Shown here in pieces: positions 10,691-22,970 of a stretch of 64,000 bases of DNA. The DNA lies in assembly GCF_036323735.1 (NCBI RefSeq), contig NC_086020.1, forward strand, positions 126,904,710-126,968,709. The letters run 5' to 3'. Source of the DNA: Rattus norvegicus. Its lineage: Eukaryota; Chordata; Mammalia; Rodentia; Muridae. Within the stretch, counting starts at the first letter, position 1. Every line of letters begins with the position of its first letter. Both the position numbers and the translations under genes were made by a program. The notes beneath the pieces are model-generated. The model was not told the origin of the DNA. It was given only the letters and a program-made list of their open reading frames with translations, and ran no database searches.

Positions 10691-11619
10691 TTTTGAAAGG
10701 CACATACATCTACGGATATACTCATAAATGCATAAATGTTCAGGAGACAGTTTGATGGTATGACCATGTAGCATAACAACAACTGTAGGATCTTCCACTA
10801 CAGCTCTGACCTCCCCCGTCATAGGTTTTTGACTGGTTTACAGTACCAGATGTGAAACCCATGCTGCAAAGCAGTGCAGCTGGAAATCTGTAGGTTTTCT
10901 GACGCACTCTCGAGCCACTAGTCACATTTTTGCCAGGCAGGTCAATATTGTAGTGCTCAGGGTCTAGCACTGGGTGAGACCACCACAGTCTCCTTTCTGA
11001 GCAGCTGCACAGTTCCTTCTGGCAGTATGAAAGCCAAATCATCAGCAAAAGTTTCCTGGTCAGTTGTGATTGATTTCTATAAGTCCTAAATAGAAAGTGG
11101 GTGGTGTCTCAGTAAGAGGGACTTACTACCTCGTTTTAGTGCACAGATTAAAAGAGCAATGGTAAGACTGTGTTGTTTGAGTGTCTCTGGGACCTCCTGA
11201 CCAGCAATTTATAGGATGGAATCCCTTACTTGGCACTGATGCTTTCATTTAATAACTCACGTCATTAAAAATAAAAAAGATATTAAAATTAAATGTCAAA
11301 ATGCAAGACTATTTACTTTTATGCTTCTAAGTCCTAAAATTGTTTTTATCCTAAATATTTAAAAAATGTAGAAATATTTAAAAGTTGCTATTTTCCCTTT
11401 CTTTTTCTATGTCCATAAGATAATCAATATCAATATTTTGGTAGTATTTTCTATTTTTCTAACATGTGCTTGAATACATGCATGTATATGTGTACATATA
11501 TGTGAGCACAATTTTAATTTTTATATTATAATATACTAATATATCTATTGTCCTTCAAGTTGCATCTTTTTACTTTGTTGTATTTTTCAGGTCAGTTTAG
11601 AAACTAACTCTTTCTTATT
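10691..11619. other. Non-coding DNA, possibly old repeat
   Basis: No gene found. The 10740-11060 part has moderate GC and may continue the repeat to its left. The region from 11260 is AT-rich. Confidence 0.4.
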
Positions 11620-12700
11620 AACTACACAATTCTTTGGGATCTATTGTGCAATGTTTAACCATTACTGTGTTGATGACCGTCCAAGTGGGTTCCAGTTGCT
11701 TTGTTATTACAGACAACACTGTTATGAGCATTCTTCTAAATGGACCACTTCATTTTAGGTTTCTGGTTTTGTTTCCTTAGGAAACAAATTTCTAAAAGGA
11801 GAAGGACTATTTGGAATTTTAATAAAAATTGCCAGTTGCTTTCCACAATGAAGCATCCAAGCTCCCACCAGAAGATCATTGAACTGTCTCCACTTCTTGT
11901 TAGTGTTGGGGCGCAAACATCTTTTATTTAAGGAGAGGAAAAACTTTATTTTGGTTAATTTGTCTTAGGTGTTTGTAAAAACCATTAGTTAAAAAGTTAT
12001 TTGGTTGTTTCACTTCCATTTTTTAAGATTTTTTTTGAAGTTTGCTATATCACCTTTTTATTTCTGAACATTATTATCGTTAAACATATATATGCCAATA
12101 GAATTTTGTATAGTAAGAATGAATTTTACACCTGACTCTTGTGGAATACAATTTATTGGTTGACTTTATGACATTTTATACTAAGAAGAATTGTTTTTGT
12201 TTTGTTATAGAAACATAACCATGTTTATTCATGGCTTCCATGATTCTTTTATTGCTTAAGGATTTCCCCAACTTCAAGTATATTTTAAATATATACCTTA
12301 CAAGTTTTAGAAGTATACCTTAAAAGATTTATACTTTAAGTTATATTATATATATAGTATATATATACATATATATATATGAATTTTCCATTTTGTTTCA
12401 TTTATCTATTGGATACTTCTATGCCAATATTATACTAATTTGATTGATGTGGTTTAATAATTTAAATAACAGGTAGGTATGGTATTACTGTTATCCTTCC
12501 CTTCCCCAGTAATTTGCTATTGATCATGTATTGGTTTTTCTACATCAACTTCACAGTATTCTCTGTTTCTTAGGAAATTCATCAATAATTACATTAAATA
12601 TGGGTTTTTTACTTGGGTTAGTTTCCATTTTGTCGCTTAGGTTTGCTCTTCCCTTTCCTCAATATTTAGTGTATATTTTGTTCTAAATATTTCCTAAGGC
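11620..12700 (-). mobile_element. Ancient L1M fragment, decayed
   Basis: Read on the + strand, the segment follows the antisense order of an old mammalian L1 ORF2 3' part. A stretch around 11665-11735 resembles the GTTTCCAG...GCTATGAACAT part; a stretch around 11830-11900 resembles CTTTCCACARTG...CTCCCACCAG; then come the CCAACTTC...TTTTAGAAG part near 12270 and TCTATTGGATACTTCTATGCC near 12400. All frames are riddled with stops. Divergence and scattered indels suggest an age before the rodent radiation. The assignment is by eye. Confidence 0.55.
12340..12382. repeat. (TA)n-rich tract
   Basis: Imperfect TATA/ATAT alternation of about 40 bp. A simple-sequence AT tract with no specific function seen. 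Confidence 0.8.
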
Positions 12701-12875
12701 GTGACAGATTGTCTAAGATATACTAGCCACTGAGTTCTTGGTGATTCGACATTGAATTGACAATGTACTGCTCCCAACAACGTCCGCCCTTCCCTCCCTC
12801 CAGCCCAGCACAAGGGCATGGCAGTGCACAATGAGCATGGCTACCCTGGGGCAGAAGCAGATGTGGGTTGGCAGT

Positions 12876-13720
12876 CTTTTTACAATGTCCCAGATTGCCT
12901 GAATGTTTTGTGTTAGGGATTTAATGTTTTCATTAACTGATATATCTATTTCTTTTATCCTATCTTCAATGCCTGAGATTCTCTCTTCCATCTCTTGTTG
13001 CTGATGCTTGTGTCTGTAATTACAGCTGCTGGTGATGACGTATTGCCCTGGCTGTTCAGTAGGTTCTTACACTGGCATCTAGCTATCTGAGTTTGGGATG
13101 ATTGTAGGTTTAGGTGCTGATTTCTGAGTTTATCTTTATTGGATGGGCGTTTTGTTCCCTAGTTTCTGTTCCCTCTTTGATCTTCTGTCTTGTAGCCTGG
13201 ATTTCTGGTGGCTGGTGTGACTCTGATCCAATAGAAAATCTTCCTCCAAGTTTGGAAATTGGATTCTTGGGGCTAGTATAGCATTTGGTTCAGCAGGGGT
13301 TGGTCCTGAGTTGGGGTTGGTGGGACATGGTGAAAATAAGTGAAGTGGGGATTAGACATTGCTTCATGGGGATACAATGAAAGAGTGGAGAAAGTCCATG
13401 AGTGGGCTGCCTATCTTGGGTTATGGCGGTGGTGTGGTCTCTGGTCCAGTATGGAGTTTCCACCAGAGTTGAGTCTGGAGTTCCGGTGGCTGAAGTCGCC
13501 TTTTGTACAGCAGAGAGTTCTGTCTGAGTTTAGCTATCTGTTCTTCTCGATGCCGTGTATCTGTTCTTCAGACTGGTGAGGGCTCATATGCTGTTTTTTC
13601 ATGTTGTGGGGCCAGTGGACTGTGTCAGGTAAGGTTGAATGGGTTGGAAGCCCTGGAACCTCTGAAGAGGATGGTAGGTGCTTCACCTGCTTCTGACCAG
13701 GCTCCTGTTGTGCGATCATA
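12876..13720 (-). mobile_element. Rodent L1 5' part: ORF1 start and 5' UTR
   Basis: On the - strand, 12876-12991 encodes an ORF1 coiled-coil piece with MEERISGIEDR and a following QNIQAIWDIVKR motif, matching MEERISGAED in the ORF1 at 2332-3390. Homology ends abruptly at about 12875, just before the RRM-like domain. To the right, 13000-13720 has moderate GC and resembles an older rodent L1 leader. ORF2 and the 3' UTR are missing, which is unusual because most truncated L1s lose the 5' side. A deletion or a rearrangement with the sequence on the left is likely. Confidence 0.6.
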
Positions 13721-14856
13721 GCACCCCATGGAGAGGATCATGACCATCAGTCAAGTAGGGGCAGCGCCCCCAAGCCCCTCCACATGCAGATGAGGCATCT
13801 GCAACATCTCAGACTAAGAGAAAACATCTGCTATCGGACCCCAACCCAGTCCAAGTGTGCATAAGTAAAGGTGCATGAGAATTACTCTACCGCCTGAGAG
13901 CATCTGTCATCTATGAGCTGTGACACTTCCAGCTGCTCTGCACCCTCCTTGCTACTCCCCTCCCAACTCCCTGCTTCTGTGCAGTCTTGCTGGCTAGGCA
14001 AGAGATCTCCACAGATAGCATCCAGTACACAGACTGACATTATGTAGCTGAACTGATATGTTAAACAGAGAAAACATCAATGAAGAAGAGGAGTCAAACA
14101 ATGGAGAGGCTACACATGGTCACCACTGCTGTAAAACTAGCAAACAGAGTACACAAGATCAGATTGGAAGATCATAGGCCAATTGGTTTCCTGTGAGTGT
14201 AGCAGCAAGGTAGTGCTCATCTTTAGACACTTGGATACCATTGAGGTCAGAGTTCAAGAGCCTGAATCACTTCAAAGAGATTCTGGCTCAGCTGCAATAG
14301 GTTGTCAGTGGAAACAATGCATCAAGGCACTGTTTTGTCTTAAGTAGACTGTCCCAGAGCATCACAGACCTCTGTAATCCTTTGTAGCATTTGCTTCATC
14401 TCGATCAGCAGGAGAACAATGCTTCTACACTGTAGCTTGGCCTTACATGTTCACCAACATTATACATCTAGTTATCATGAGAACCAGGTAAATGAATTTA
14501 TTTCTGGAAAATGGACAAAAACCGTTTTCCAAACATGCACCTGTCATTCTATAGACAATGTTTCCATGTTCACATTTATGCTTGAGTCTAAAAGCTATCT
14601 TTCAAACTATCATTAAGTGCTAGCAGAACTTACCTTTTAAAAGGCTGATTTATGTTGTACAGTAGAATTGGTTTAGAGCAGACTCACAACTGTGCCTGCA
14701 TTCTATTTGGTATGCTAGACAACCAAGATTTTTTGCAACTATTTTGGCATAAAAACAACTTCAAGATTTGAGTTACCTAGTATGCGTGCCCACTTAATCA
14801 ATCTGAGTACATTTGGTAGGTTATAAGGATCAAATTAAGTGTTCGTTGTTTTGTCT

Positions 14857-14945
14857 ACCTGCCTACCTGCCTTTCTTCTTCCCTTCCTCCCTTCCTCCTT
14901 AGCTCCCCCTCTCCCCATCTCCCTCCCTAGCCCCTCCCTTTCTTT
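14857..14945. repeat. Polypyrimidine (CCTN)n-like tract
   Basis: About 90 bp almost only C and T, beginning with CTGCCTAC steps and passing into CCTTCCTCC. Low-complexity sequence. Confidence 0.75.
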
Positions 14946-15685
14946 GTTGTAATGGTGATTGAACTCAAGGCCTTGCCCAGGACAGAAAAGTTCTTCCCCT
15001 TTGAAGTAGGCTCTAACCTTTACTGTGATTGTTATTGTCTTTGCAGATGAAGTTCAGGTAAGCGGTGTGTAGAAAGGTCTTCTTTTCAAAAAGCTAAAGG
15101 TAAAACATTTCAGAGAAAACCATAATGCAAACATGATAAACATCATGGGAAAATTAGCAGGCATAGAAAAAGGTGACTCAATTATTTTTTAAATCAAGAC
15201 AGAGATTAAGGTCATAATCAGAGATGCCTGCGGTTCAAACAAGTCACAGGGACATTTGGGAAATGAACTGCAGAACCATTTAAAATCAAAAGTCTATTAG
15301 TAAGACTTCCAAAGATTACTTAATGGGGACTGTTTACTCCTGTCTCTTCCTCTTGAGGTTTTTGTAGTAAACCGTAGCCTTTGCTTCCCAGCTGCTTAGC
15401 ATAAAAGACACAGCCCAGTGCAGTGGCCGTGGAGGAGGGAGATGAGAAGGTGATTGGCTGTGAGTCATCATCCTCACCACTGATCTAGAGACACCATTCA
15501 TTGTGTCACTTCTCGAGCCCATTGCTTCCTGAATCACAAATAACCCCGTGTACTTTATAGTCATACTTTATAGTACGTATTATGGAAACATTGATTATGG
15601 CCACGTTTCAGTGACTGCAGCGAGTCCACTTAAGAAATGAGACTTTAGCTTGACTTTCAGATATGTACAACAGTATTTGGTTTAA

Positions 15686-15686
<1 letters not shown>

Positions 15687-15722
<36 letters not shown>
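15687..15722 (+). repeat. (TG)18 microsatellite
   Basis: Uninterrupted TG dinucleotide run of 36 bp. Confidence 0.95.
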
Positions 15723-15724
<2 letters not shown>

Positions 15725-16794
15725 GTGTTTAGTAGAGGATAATACATGTGATGACCTTGATAGTCTGTGAAGTTCAGGAAAAAACCCATATTCAAACTAG
15801 CAAAAATTGGTAAAGTACTTTTATAAGTACTTAAGTATTTACTGCTCTAATGAGTATTAAAAAATTTTGCCTTAAAATAGACTTATAATATACAAAGGAA
15901 GGAGTGTTTAATTGATGAGAAATGTTTTTTAGACTGGATCACACAAACATATGAACAATATTTGAGGAAGTTATAGGATATATAGAGGAGAATACTGGAA
16001 GATTCTAGAAGTATTTATGTTGTGAATTTTAGAAATCTTAATTTTCCTTTGTTGGGTAGGTAACATTGGAGCCAGTCCGTGAACTCTCAAGAGAAACATA
16101 CTTCCTCGCTTAGCTGTGCCTCAGTTATAGACACCAGCTGTGGTCTGTAGCTGAGAGAGGCATCAGGAGACATGCATCTCTTAGATCCTGGCATTAAGAT
16201 ATCAACATCCTTCCGGAAACAAGTGAAGTGCATCCTGAGGCCCTGCCCTTTCCTATGCCATCTCCCTAATGGGAGGTAGGCTTATTATCTGAATAAGCCA
16301 AGGAGTGAAACGTTCATGGCTCACTCATTCAGCATGGTTCCGTTTCAGGAAGTCTGTGCTGCTGGGAGAGCTCAGGGAGGACTATTTTCTGAATGATAGT
16401 TATGAGTTTCATGTTTTCCACTAACTGGCAGCGAGAACTGGCTCTTCTATGTCTTTGGCCTGCTGTTAAGAAAATGGCAAGAAGAGTGTGTGAATTCTAA
16501 AAATGGGTCATTTTCCTATTGGATGGAGCAGACAACAGTAAGAAGTAAATTTGACCGCACTCTTTGTGGCAAGCCAGGCTGTATGGCAAACTGTTTTTGT
16601 AATGGCAAGGTTAGAAACGTTACAATCATCAATTTATACCACTCTTTCTTGATGGCTTAGTGACTATAGCTGTAGCTACAGAGCCCAGACACTGTTCTGG
16701 TATAACTCCAGTCCAGCCCACTGGATTTAGATTTTGAGCATAGGTTGTGCAGATTTTATGTGTTAAGACTCTCTTAAAATATAGCTATTCTAGT

Positions 16795-17192
16795 TTCATT
16801 TTTATTGTTAAGATAAGATATACTGACAAAAACAACTTTGACAGAGGAAAGGGTTTATTTGGCTTACAATTTTATGTTCCTGTCTATCATTGAAGGGAAG
16901 TCAAAACAGGAGTATAATAATTGGCTTTTCTATAGCCAAGAGCAGGGACAAATGAAGGCTTAGATAATGTTTGCGCTGCTCCCATCTTGCTTGTTCATGT
17001 TCTATATAATTCAGGACCCCATGCCCAAGGAATGCTGCCGTGCATAATCGGTTGGTCTTACTATACCAACTAACAATCAAGATAATCCCCTACAGACATG
17101 CCACAGGCCAACCTGATTTAAATAACTCCCCCAACTGAAACCTGATCTTACGTATTGCATCAAGAGGGCATTTAAAACTAGCTACGACAATA
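16795..17192 (-). mobile_element. Dispersed rodent repeat, diverged copy
   Basis: Contains GGAAAGGGTTTATTTGGCTTACA near the left end and CATGCCACAGGCCAACCTGATTT near the right. These are hallmarks of a common rodent repeat whose better-preserved copy lies at 37272-37690. I cannot name the family with certainty (a hAT-type element such as URR1, or a MaLR LTR, are the options). Orientation is relative to 41722-42050. Confidence 0.5.
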
Positions 17193-18388
17193 CTTGAGGG
17201 TTTATTCTTTTGTATTATATATTGAGAATATACATTTTTTGAGTGCCTGTCACTGAGAGTTTATTTTCAATGTAGCTATGTAATATTCATATACTGAACA
17301 TTATCTACACAATAAGGAGTTGTGAAGTCATTGGAGTGTGTGTGTTTTTAAAAATCAAACACACATAATCAAAATCAAAGCTGGCATTGTTTCTTCCCCC
17401 CAAAGCCTTAGTTTCTCCTGAATTTTGACACTGTGAACAACATCTTGTGCATGCTATTTTTATGCATGCTATTACATTTCTGGGCACTTGTTGTGTGCTC
17501 ATGGTGAAGGAGCACACGAGCTTTCCCCGAAGGCTAGAAGAACACGTTTCCTTCTGAATACGAGATCCAGGGGGCAGTTTCAGGAATAACCATCCTATAG
17601 AAAGACGCTTAGAAAATTTAAAGGTCGCAGAACTCCTCTAGATTTAAGATGTTTTCTACAGAAAATACAGATTTCTGCCTGTCTTTAGATTTTTTTTTTT
17701 AAATTCTACCCACTTACAGTCACTAGCAAATGGAGTCTCAGTGCATACTACCTCCCTATAGAGAACTTGGTCACAAACATTTGCCAATGAAGATCAGTTC
17801 ATCACAGATGCTTCGGACTATTGCAGAATCAGACATTTATGACAAGCTATTTTTTATTGCGTTTAACTGTGTGGAAATTAGAAGGCTTATTTTCATTGTT
17901 TTTTTTTTTTCTTCATGATTTTGGCATTTTGCTAATGCAGCTTTTATTTTAGCATGATTTATTCTAAACCAACAATAAATAGCTGCAAACAGTTCAAGTT
18001 TCTAAAATAATTTCTTCCCCAAAGCAGGGTTTTCTGTTATTACTCCCATTGAAAATCCCACGGCGTCTCCCAAGACTGTACGAAGCCTGCAGGCTGGGCT
18101 GCTTTTGTCGTCAGACTTCCCTGCAGATGGCAGCAGAGTCCGCAAAGCCAGGGCACCAAGCTACCTCATAAACAAGTGAAATTAATGGTGCTCTGCAGCT
18201 CTGGGGATGGCTCTGACGAAACGCATCAGCCTCTTCTGCTCTCGAATGACAGGGCAGGCAAATAGAGAGATGATGTATGTATTAATTTGATTTTTAATTG
18301 TATTGGGTCGCTTCCAAAAAAAACCTGTTCACACTGCAGCTTTTGCTTTCCACCTGTGGCCAGGTCCAAGTTCCCCCCACCCCCTGCC

Positions 18389-18390
<2 letters not shown>
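17193..18390. other. Unique DNA with GC-richer island
   Basis: No gene. Around 18060-18240 GC rises and the sequence looks less degenerate than its flanks. It holds a good match to the CTCF core, listed separately. Confidence 0.45.
18120..18133 (+). promoter_or_regulatory. Candidate CTCF-binding core
   Basis: CCTGCAGATGGCAG fits the consensus CCASYAGRKGGCRS at 13 of 14 positions. A single motif match in 64 kb is weak evidence of occupancy; it is listed because it falls in a non-repeat, GC-richer patch. Confidence 0.35.

Positions 18391-18455
<65 letters not shown>
18391..18455 (+). repeat. Compound (TG)n(TGTC)n microsatellite
   Basis: A TG run of about 14 units followed by about 9 TGTC units. 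Open frames through it (poly-Cys/Val and Cys-Leu-Ser-Val) are artefacts. Confidence 0.95.
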
Positions 18456-21240
18456 GTATATATGTGCACTTTCATTTCTTTTCCAGTGAAAGTATTGGGA
18501 AATCTTCAAAACAAAAATCTTGTGAATCCCTTATTTCACGGGTCCATCTACAACATTTGTTATCCTTCCTTCGTTTTCATATAGCTATTTCTAATCTTGT
18601 AGCACAGTGCATTTCAATCCCTCTGGGTTGTCAGATGTTTCGAATCTATAATGGGATGATTAACTGGCAAGGCAATGCACAGCCTAATAACAGATTGCAA
18701 AGTACATCATATTAGACATTGTAAAAGCCCTCTTTATTCCAAAGTATACATCCAATAATGCCCCAGCAGACATGAGTAATGAGCACTGTTTCCAGAATAA
18801 CAGGGACCCCATTGCTTCAGAATTCGTGCAGAAATGTTATTAAAATGAAAAAGAGAGAACTTCGCTGTACTGAATTGCAACTGTTGGTTTCAATGCTAAA
18901 CTTGTTTGTCAAGCACAGTTGCCTGGGATCAGTTGAAAGCTCATATAAGACCAAAATATGTCATGAGGAGGTTGGGTGCTAGAAGAAATTCTACTTTGGA
19001 GGAAGCTAAATGGAAGACGTTTTAGTTTAAAGATCTGTTTTATTTAAAGATCTACTGCTATTTTTTTTTCAGGTAAAATGAACGATTGTCACCTGAGAAT
19101 ACTTTCAAAGTAAAGTTTCCTCTTACTCTGAGAATAAAGAGCCCTGTGAGGAGAGGATGCGAACCCAGCTGAACCTAAGATGCTTTGTCACTTTGGCAGA
19201 CAATAGATAAACAAAATGAATTGGCCAAATCACTATTTTGGTTAGAATGTCCTGCTAGAATAATGCAGTTTTTGTTCTTGTTTTTGTAATGGAGAGCTAT
19301 TTTTTTTTACCAGCAAATATTCCAGCAGCATTATTGTATAGATGTGCAATATGATAATTGTGAACTATTGATTTACATTCTGATAATTGTAGCTAACCAG
19401 TAGCCATTTCTGCCTGTTCATTTGTGGGGGCAACCTGAGCTAAGGGAAAGGAGCACTGGAAGACAGGCTTCCACTCAGCTTAAGATTTAGAGTTTTAAAT
19501 TGCAATTATTTTACCCCTGATGCTTTGCAGTTGGGTGAGGGCTTGTGTACCTGCAGGGGAACATCCTTAAGGTGAGATGTCATTATATCTATTGTGATTT
19601 AATGGACACACTTATGAGCCCCAACAGAATGGTAAAATAGCTATATTTAAGCATGGACATGAAGTATTATTTAAAAAAACCCACATTGGTCTTTATTTTC
19701 CTTGTCCTATCTCGTGGAAATGTATTGAGAGAGAAAGCATATAAGAGCCAAATCCCCCCTCCCCCATCTTTGGAGGTTGTTTGCTTCAGTGTCTTGAGAG
19801 GTGTGTGGACTAAGAGAGTTTTGTCGTGGGGAGGTAAAGTGAACATGTCTGGGAGTATCAGGGACGGAAATACTGAATGAGTTTGAGATTAGAAGCAGTT
19901 TGGAAGTTTGTGTTCCCCTTAGCACCTCTTGGGTAGGAGCTGCTGCAGGCTCTTATCCTAGTGATGTTGGGAAGGATAGCGACGTTTAACTGCAAAGTCG
20001 CCAAGCCCCAGGTATTCTCTAGAATTCTTTATGAATGCTAACAAATTTAATATTCAACATCATTCCTTTGTGGAAGATTCTAGTATTTGTAGCACATTCT
20101 ACAAAAAAAAAAAGAGAGAGGCATAAATGAATTAAATAATTTAGAGAAGTCAAAAAGTGACCTTGAGTCTGGTAGTTAGAGCATGTTCTTTAAATGACTG
20201 GAAACCTGAACTATGTCCTGAAGGCCACTGGTGTCTCCCTGAGGACAGTTCAGGGCTCTCAGGGATAAAAGACCAGTTTTTGATTGCAGTTTGAAGTAGA
20301 AGCAGCAACCACAACGTTTGGGGTCAATATGAACTGAAGGCCTGCCTGGTGTGCTTTCTGGAATAAATATGAGCCTATGGTTTTGGTGTCCAGTGAAAAG
20401 GAAAGCTATTCTAATGGTGATTGAACCTGGATTCTCTGCCAGCCAAGCAGGTGGGAGCCTGCAGCTGAATCTGCCAAGCATACATCTGAATGTCTTCTGG
20501 ATCTCCTCACTGGATAACTGACATGTCGAGCTAAACATGTCCATAATTAGACTTGTGACCTTCCCTCACACCACTTCCCCCGACAGTCCCTTCCATTTAT
20601 CAGGCCTGGCAACTGCATTTCCTACTTGTTAGGCCCTCACACTCTGATTAATCTCCCAGCCCTCTCAGAGTCTGGGCATTCCTCACTGCCCCATGGATAA
20701 TGCCTGGTACAAATTGCCATCATGTCTGAATTACTGCAGTAGCTTTTGGAATGGTTCCCCCTTTCTTCGATGATGCTGTCAATGTAGCAGCCAGGCTGAC
20801 TCTGTTTGTCTCTCTCTCCACACTAGCCCAGCATCTTCCTATTTCAAAATGAAAAAAAGCCATTGTCTCAACTGTGGCTTCAAACCTGTCATCCTGCTCT
20901 GGTTTTATCATGGACACTTCCAGCACTGTCACTCAGCTCTCATGAGATCAGTTTTCTTTTGTCTACCTTTGGGACCTTTGAACACACTTCCTCTTTGTTG
21001 AGCCTTTCACAGGATTCATTACTTCCTTCTCATCTCAACTTTACATTTTAGTTAAGGGATTCTCTGACTATCCTATCTCAAATTAATAACTTCATGCTTG
21101 AACTTTTTATATCCCTTTCCTCTCTTCATTTTCCCCCCTCTGGATCCCAAATACTGTCTAACAGCTTATTTATTTACCGTGCATGATGCCCACATTTCTT
21201 ATCAATTGCTAGCTTTTCTATAAAAGCCAGGTGTTTGTTT
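18456..21240. other. Unique non-coding DNA
   Basis: AT-rich, no supported gene or clear transposon. Short open frames show no recognisable domains. Confidence 0.5.
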
Positions 21241-21244
21241 GTGC

Positions 21245-21280
<36 letters not shown>
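21245..21280 (+). repeat. (TTG)12 microsatellite
   Basis: A pure trinucleotide run of 36 bp. It lies beside a B1 SINE on the - strand, so it probably grew from that element's A-rich tail. Confidence 0.95.
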
Positions 21281-21385
21281 AGGGGCTCCTGTGGCCTAGG
21301 CTGTCCTCGAAATTATTACTCACAGTGTAGCTTAAACTTCTGATCCTCCTGGGATTACAGGTGTTTACCGCCATGCCCATTTTGC
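21281..21385 (-). mobile_element. B1 SINE, diverged
   Basis: The + strand shows the antisense B1 order: GGCCTAGGCTGTCCTCGAA, then CTTCTGATCCTCCTGGGATTA, then CCGCCATGCCC. The (TTG)n run stands where the 3' tail would be. B1 is a 7SL-derived SINE mobilised by L1 proteins. Confidence 0.7.
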
Positions 21386-21678
21386 AAGAATTATCTCAAT
21401 CTTGTCTTTGTGTTTGATGGAGAGTCTGGCACACTGCTAGATGCTCTGTGACTGTGTCCTGAGTGAGTGAGTTCATAGAAATAAAAGATTTGATATGTCC
21501 TGGGCCCTAGGCATGTGGCAAAGTTCCATTTCCTGCCAAGATGTGCCGTGTACAATGGAAGTTAACTCTGTCATCTAACATGACAAGCAGCCTGATCAGT
21601 GAACAAGCCTATGAGATGACTGCCAGGTAAACCTCTAAGGCATTTAAAATATAAAAAAGGCTTACTGTTTGACTTGTG

Positions 21679-21680
<2 letters not shown>

Positions 21681-21743
<63 letters not shown>

Positions 21744-21748
21744 TGTGT
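21681..21748 (+). repeat. Compound (TC)n(TG)n microsatellite
   Basis: About 23 TC units followed by about 11 TG units. Confidence 0.95.
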
Positions 21749-22970
21749 AAGTGTAGGTGCCTGCAAAGTACAAAATCAGATGTCAGGTACCCAATAATTG
21801 TAGTTACAGGTGGTTGTGAGCATGTCCTGGGTACTGGGACACATATGCCCTGACAGTAGATCTGAGGAACTCTTAGTATGAATCAAGAGCATTCTCCCAG
21901 CTCTATCTGTTCTCTCCATATAATTGTATGTATTAATAATGCAAAGCCTATCGCTTTTCTGATTTGTAACACCCAGTAGCATCTGAGTTTACAAAGTACT
22001 TTTTAAACCCAGGCAAACACTAGGAACACAGCTTAAATGACTTTATAGTATTTGTTTAGTTTGTCTATGTAGTTTCCATCGAGTCAGCTAATAAATAAAT
22101 AATATTTAATACTTTTACAATTCTCATTATTGTTAAAACTGCAGTTTCCTAAATACCCCGTTCTTGTGATAAAAAGTATAACAGAAACGGAAACACAATG
22201 CTGTTTGAATTTTGTTTTAAATCAGAGACGAGAACAAGAATGGCCCAACAGTATGAAGTGTCTGTACTGTTTCTCCAAGTCATACTCATTAAAGTCTGAG
22301 GACTGTACACATATTGGGCTCCTTCTAGGATAATGTCTTCCCTACTGTTATAGTTCCTCCCATGAACCCATCTGTGAGCATCTACAGGATGCTTATGACC
22401 TGCATTTAAATTGCCTGTTGTGTTCCAGAAACCTCTTCCTCTTACAAACAAGTGGTGACCTCTGTGCTCCATGTTCATTCAAGGGACAGACACTGGGCAT
22501 CATCCCAGGCTGGCAGCCAAATGATGGCCACATCCTGTTCTACGCAAAAGCACACATTTTCATTACACCAAGATAATTAGAAAAAGTAGCATAGAGGAAT
22601 ATGAGTAATTCCATCAGTAATTACAGCAATTACACCCTTAATTGCCATGCCACCTCCAGTGTCACATTATATGTATGTGCCGGCATTTTACTGAGAAAAC
22701 ACTCATATGCTTTCTGTTAAAAATGTACCTGGTTGTGTCAGCTTCCTCTCTAGGTTAAAAGATAATTGAAGTAAAATGGCTTCATTGCCATGATCAAAGC
22801 AAAATGCATTATACTGTTACGGTCATTATCGTTGAGCCTTTTCAGCACATGGATTCCTGTGATTTTGAGAAAAGTGGGAACAAAAGCCAAGGTACTAAAA
22901 AATATTTCAGAAGGGGAAGAGCTGAGTTGGGGAAGTGGTTCAGTTGGGAAGAACTTGACAAGGGGAACGG
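21749..22970. other. Unique non-coding DNA
   Basis: No gene supported. A cluster of TAAT/ATTA cores lies at 22573-22645. It is otherwise ordinary AT-rich sequence leading into the minisatellite. Confidence 0.5.

Larger units (their letters stand above)
13721..16794. other. Mostly unique non-coding DNA
   Basis: No gene supported. It contains a pyrimidine-rich stretch (14857-14945), a possible ID/B4-like scrap (about 14950-15010) and a (TG)n array (15687-15722), with otherwise single-copy-looking sequence. Confidence 0.5.

Noticed and set aside
18287..18715. 142-codon + strand frame with poly-Val/Cys/Leu
   Set aside because: It is driven by the TG and TGTC repeats; the remainder has no domain.
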